DNA from: Actinomadura harenae | GTDB lineage: Bacteria; Actinomycetota; Actinomycetes; Streptosporangiales; Streptosporangiaceae | DNA: 52,742 nucleotides | Assembly: GCF_003696215.1 (NCBI RefSeq) | Contig: NZ_RFFG01000054.1 | Coordinates: forward strand, 1 to 52,742 | Direction: 5' to 3' | Part shown: positions 50,251-52,742 of the stretch, in pieces | Layout: the number at the start of each line of letters is the position of its first letter | Position numbering within the stretch: position 1 is the stretch's first letter | Notes under the pieces: model-generated | What the model saw: the letters and a program-made list of their open reading frames with translations, nothing else | Told to the model about the DNA's origin: nothing | Databases searched by the model: none | Translations under genes and position numbers: made by a program

Positions 50251-52022
50251 CCACCCCGCAGACCTCAGGAGCGGTCCGCCGCCGCCGCGTCCGGGGCGAC
50301 GGCGTCGACCTGGCCGTCTACGAGCAGGGCGACCCGGCCCGTCCGACCGTCCTGCTGATGCACGGCTACCCCGACACGCACGCGGTCTGGGACGAGGTGG
50401 CCGGACGGCTCGCCGAGCGGTACCACGTCGTCCGCTACGACGTGCGGGGCGCGGGCGCGTCCTCGCGGCCGTTCGGGAAGCGCCACTACACCTTCTCCTA
50501 CCTGATGGCCGACATGCGGGCCGTCCTCGACGCGACCGCGCCGGAGCGGAAGGTGCACCTGGTCGGGCACGACTGGGGATCCATCCAGGCGTGGGAGGCC
50601 GCCTGCACGATGGCGGACCGGTTCGCGTCGTTCACCTCGATCTCCGGGCCGTGCCTGGACCACGTCGCGCAGTGGACGCGCGGGAACCTGCGCCGTCCGA
50701 CGCCGCGGAACGTGCGGCACGGGCTCGGGCAGGCCGCGCGGTCCTGGTACATCTACTTCTTCCAGACCCCGCTGCTGCCGGAGATCGTGTGGCGGGCCGG
50801 GATGGGCGGGCCGTTCGCGAAGGCCCTCGAAGTCGGCGAGGGCGTCGCGTCCCGCGACGGGCACCCGGCGCGCACGCTGCCGCGCGACGGCGCCGCCGGG
50901 GTCGGCCTGTACCGGGCGAACATGCTGAGCCGGATGCGCGCCCCGCTCCCCCGCCGCACGGACGTCCCGACGCAGGTCATCATCCCGACCAAGGACCTGT
51001 TCGTGTCGCCGCACCTGGTCGGCGGGCTCGGCGACCGCGTCCCGGACCTGTCGCTGCGGACGATCCCCGCCGGGCACTGGGTGGTGCGCAGCCACCCGGA
51101 CGTCATCGCGCGCTGGATCGGCGAGCACATCACCGGCACGACCGGCGGCGCGCTCACGGCCGCCGAGTCCCGCGCGCTGCGCCGGGCCCGGGTCGTCCCG
51201 GGCCGGCGTCCGTTCGAGGGCTCGCTGGTGGTGGTGACCGGCGCGGGCAGCGGCATCGGCCGGGCGACCGCGCTGGCGTTCGCCGAGCGCGGCGCGGAGG
51301 TCGTCGCCGCCGACCTGGACCCGGCGTCCGCCCAGCGCACCGCCGAGCTGGCCGGCCTGCTCGGCCCGGACGCGCACGGCCTCCAGGTGGACGTCGCGGA
51401 TGCCGCCGCCATGGAAGACTTCGCCAAGACCGTCCTGAACGACCACGGCGTCCCCGACGTCGTCGTCAACAACGCCGGGATCGGCATGGCGGGCGGGTTC
51501 CTCGACCACACGCCGGACGACTGGAAGCGCGTCCTGGACGTCAACCTGTGGGGCGTCGTCCACGGGACGCGGCTGTTCGCGGCGCAGATGGCCGAGCGCG
51601 GGCAGGGCGGCCACATCGTGAACACGGCCTCGGCCGCCGCGTTCACGCCGTCCCGGGCGCTGCCCGCCTACTCCACCAGCAAGGCGGCGGTGCTGATGCT
51701 CAGCGAGTGCCTGCGCGCCGAGCTGGCGGGCCGGGGCATCGGCGTCACCGCCATCTGCCCCGGCGTCGTCAACACCAACATCACCAGGACGTCCCGGTTC
51801 GTCGGACGGGACGAGGCGGCGCAGGAGAACGACCGCAGGCGCGCCTCCCGCGCCTACGCGCTGCGCGGGTACGGCCCGGAGAAGGTCGCCGAGCAGGTCG
51901 TCCGGGCCGTCCTGAAGGACCGCGCGGTCGTCCCGGTCACGCCCGAGGCGCACGCGAGCCGCCTGCTCTCCCGCCTGTCCCCCGGCGTGATGCGCCTCCT
52001 GGCCCGCGTCGACGTCGGCTGA
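50247..52022 (+). CDS. ephD: EphD-like fusion: alpha/beta hydrolase + SDR
   Basis: A 591-residue two-domain enzyme. Residues 1-295 are an epoxide-hydrolase-type alpha/beta hydrolase: oxyanion HGYPDTHAVWD, nucleophile Asp 109 in LVGHDWGS, and His 277 in PAGHWVV. Residues 320-570 are an SDR: TGAGSGIG (331-338), NNAG (408-411), and catalytic YSTSK (475-479). The domain order matches mycobacterial EphD, which acts in lipid/mycolate-related metabolism. It is coupled to the M24 gene by ATGA, so the two products may act on one substrate. Ends 1 nt from the opposing regulator gene. Confidence 0.9.
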   Translation: MTTPQTSGAVRRRRVRGDGVDLAVYEQGDPARPTVLLMHGYPDTHAVWDEVAGRLAERYHVVRYDVRGAGASSRPFGKRHYTFSYLMADMRAVLDATAPERKVHLVGHDWGSIQAWEAACTMADRFASFTSISGPCLDHVAQWTRGNLRRPTPRNVRHGLGQAARSWYIYFFQTPLLPEIVWRAGMGGPFAKALEVGEGVASRDGHPARTLPRDGAAGVGLYRANMLSRMRAPLPRRTDVPTQVIIPTKDLFVSPHLVGGLGDRVPDLSLRTIPAGHWVVRSHPDVIARWIGEHITGTTGGALTAAESRALRRARVVPGRRPFEGSLVVVTGAGSGIGRATALAFAERGAEVVAADLDPASAQRTAELAGLLGPDAHGLQVDVADAAAMEDFAKTVLNDHGVPDVVVNNAGIGMAGGFLDHTPDDWKRVLDVNLWGVVHGTRLFAAQMAERGQGGHIVNTASAAAFTPSRALPAYSTSKAAVLMLSECLRAELAGRGIGVTAICPGVVNTNITRTSRFVGRDEAAQENDRRRASRAYALRGYGPEKVAEQVVRAVLKDRAVVPVTPEAHASRLLSRLSPGVMRLLARVDVG

Positions 52023-52023
52023 C

Positions 52024-52742
52024 TCACCAGCCCGGCACCTCCCCGGGAACGCACTCCGGCGTGCGCACGACCGCATGGTCGGAGGCGTTCCCGAGGACGT
52101 ACTCCAGGACATGCTCCGAGGCGCGCTCGTCGGCGTGCTCGGAGGCCCGCTCGAGGACGTGCTCGGAGGCCCCCTCGGGGACGTGCTCAGAGGGGCGCTC
52201 GGAGACGTGCTCGGAGGCCCCCTCGGGGACGTGCTCAGAGGGGCGCTCGGAGACGTGCTCGGAGGCCCCCTCGGGGACGTGCTCAGAGGGGCGCTCGGAG
52301 ACGTGCTCGGATGCGTGCTCAGAGGGGCGCTCGGGGGCGTGCTCAGAGGGGCGCTCGGGGGCGTGCTCGGAAGGGTGTTCGGAGGGGCGCTCGGAGGCGT
52401 ACTCGATCGCGTAGAGGCGCAGCAGCTCGGGGAAGCGGTAGGCGTCGTGGCCGCTGGGGTCGTACCCGGCGAACTCCACCAGGCCCGCCCCGGCCAGCTC
52501 GTCGATGACGTCCTCGGCGTGCTCCAGGCTCATCCCCAGCACCACCGCCGCCTCGGCGGCGCAGAACCGGAGGGGCCGCACGCCGAGAACGGCGAAGGCC
52601 TTCCTGGCGGGGACGGTCAGCGCCGGCGGGGCGGTGGCCAGCACCCGGCGCAGGTCCAGGTCCGCGGCGTGCAGCTCGTCCAGGCGGCGGGGCGCGTCGC
52701 GGAGCCGGGCGGCGAACCGCGCGACCTGGCCGTGCGGGCGCA
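52024..52742 (-). CDS. C-terminal part of an AfsR/NB-ARC-type regulator (partial)
   Basis: The 5' end lies beyond the window. The visible 239 residues start RPHGQVARFAARLRD, then DELHAADLDLRRVLA and a winged-helix region (LTVPARKAFAVLGV ... AAEAAVVLGMSLEHAEDVIDEL) ending in YRFPELLRLYAIEYASE. This is the ARC2/winged-helix layout of SARP-like NB-ARC regulators. In place of TPR repeats the protein ends in about 100 residues of S-E-H-rich repeats. The stop at 52024 is 1 nt from the ephD stop. The missing part should contain the P-loop. Confidence 0.75.
   Translation of the reverse strand, partial: RPHGQVARFAARLRDAPRRLDELHAADLDLRRVLATAPPALTVPARKAFAVLGVRPLRFCAAEAAVVLGMSLEHAEDVIDELAGAGLVEFAGYDPSGHDAYRFPELLRLYAIEYASERPSEHPSEHAPERPSEHAPERPSEHASEHVSERPSEHVPEGASEHVSERPSEHVPEGASEHVSERPSEHVPEGASEHVLERASEHADERASEHVLEYVLGNASDHAVVRTPECVPGEVPGW
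52159..52302 (-). repeat. Three identical 48-bp tandem repeats
   Basis: Exact copies at 52159-52206, 52207-52254 and 52255-52302, with no spacers. They encode a 16-residue unit containing SEHVSERPSEHVPEGA in the regulator tail. Their perfect identity suggests recent expansion. Confidence 0.95.
52303..52395 (-). repeat. Diverged 24-bp repeats next to the 48-bp array
   Basis: Units of the GTGCTCAGAGGGGCGCTCGG type recur with small changes, encoding 8-residue S-E-H-A-P-E-R-P units. The 48-bp repeats look like dimers of this 24-bp ancestor. Confidence 0.8.

Noticed and set aside
52159..52302. Possible CRISPR-like array
   Set aside because: The repeats are contiguous with no spacers, are in frame, and form part of a protein tail.

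Overview
The window is very GC-rich, uses GTG and TTG starts freely, has densely packed overlapping gene pairs, and carries families typical of filamentous actinobacteria (DUF3099, DUF3592, DUF6069, an EphD-type hydrolase/SDR fusion, an AfsR/NB-ARC-type regulator). I infer an actinomycete, probably near Actinomadura/Thermomonosporaceae; the genus is an inference only. It looks like ordinary chromosome with one insertion sequence, not a prophage or plasmid.

Layout. 1-4.8 kb: an ArsR/VOC pair, the selenocysteine operon selA-selB, and a MarR regulator divergent from a drug-type MFS transporter. 6.6-12.9 kb: a propionyl/acetyl-CoA synthetase, a GlsB-type small membrane protein, a POT peptide transporter, a long-chain acyl-CoA synthetase and, 19 nt behind it, the selenocysteine tRNA (UCA anticodon). 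13-22.5 kb: a GT4 glycosyltransferase, a MalY-type C-S lyase, a polyprenyl synthetase, a TetR/MFS pair with a long operator, a DUF3592 protein, an MMPL transporter, and an ArsR-like regulator coupled to a small membrane coiled-coil protein. 22.5-31.5 kb: a small secreted protein, an Rrf2-controlled MFS/SDR set with two matching operators and an 11-copy 5-bp repeat, a MocR regulator divergent from a PLP decarboxylase, an ltrA remnant, an IS1380-family element with CTAG duplications, and a DUF3224 protein. 31.5-38.9 kb: a long minus-strand series (membrane protein, isochorismatase-like hydrolase, GlxA-type regulator, GT2, quinone oxidoreductase, DHA2 transporter with DUF6069 protein, paired CrcB fluoride channels). 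39-45.7 kb: a secreted BNR-repeat protein, then a four-gene overlapping operon of membrane and secreted proteins. 45.8-52.7 kb: LysE exporter, DUF3099, TRIC channel, fdhD, a PF10118 hydrolase, an M24-fold protein overlapping an EphD-like fusion, and the C-terminal part of an NB-ARC regulator ending in Ser-Glu-His repeats.

How they fit together. selA, selB, tRNA-Sec and fdhD imply a working selenocysteine route whose likely client is a formate dehydrogenase encoded elsewhere; selD is not in the window. Five regulator/target pairs (ArsR-VOC, MarR-MFS, TetR-MFS, Rrf2-MFS-SDR, MocR-decarboxylase) have visible candidate operators.

The most likely undescribed system is the operon at 40821-45059. 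A short Pro-repeat membrane protein, a PrsW-like protein lacking the usual protease motifs, a small secreted/TM protein and a 682-residue exported protein are translationally coupled. The last has an H-S-E...C-x3-C site resembling nucleic-acid deaminase domains and a C-terminal membrane anchor. All calls come from reading the sequence; no database search was run.
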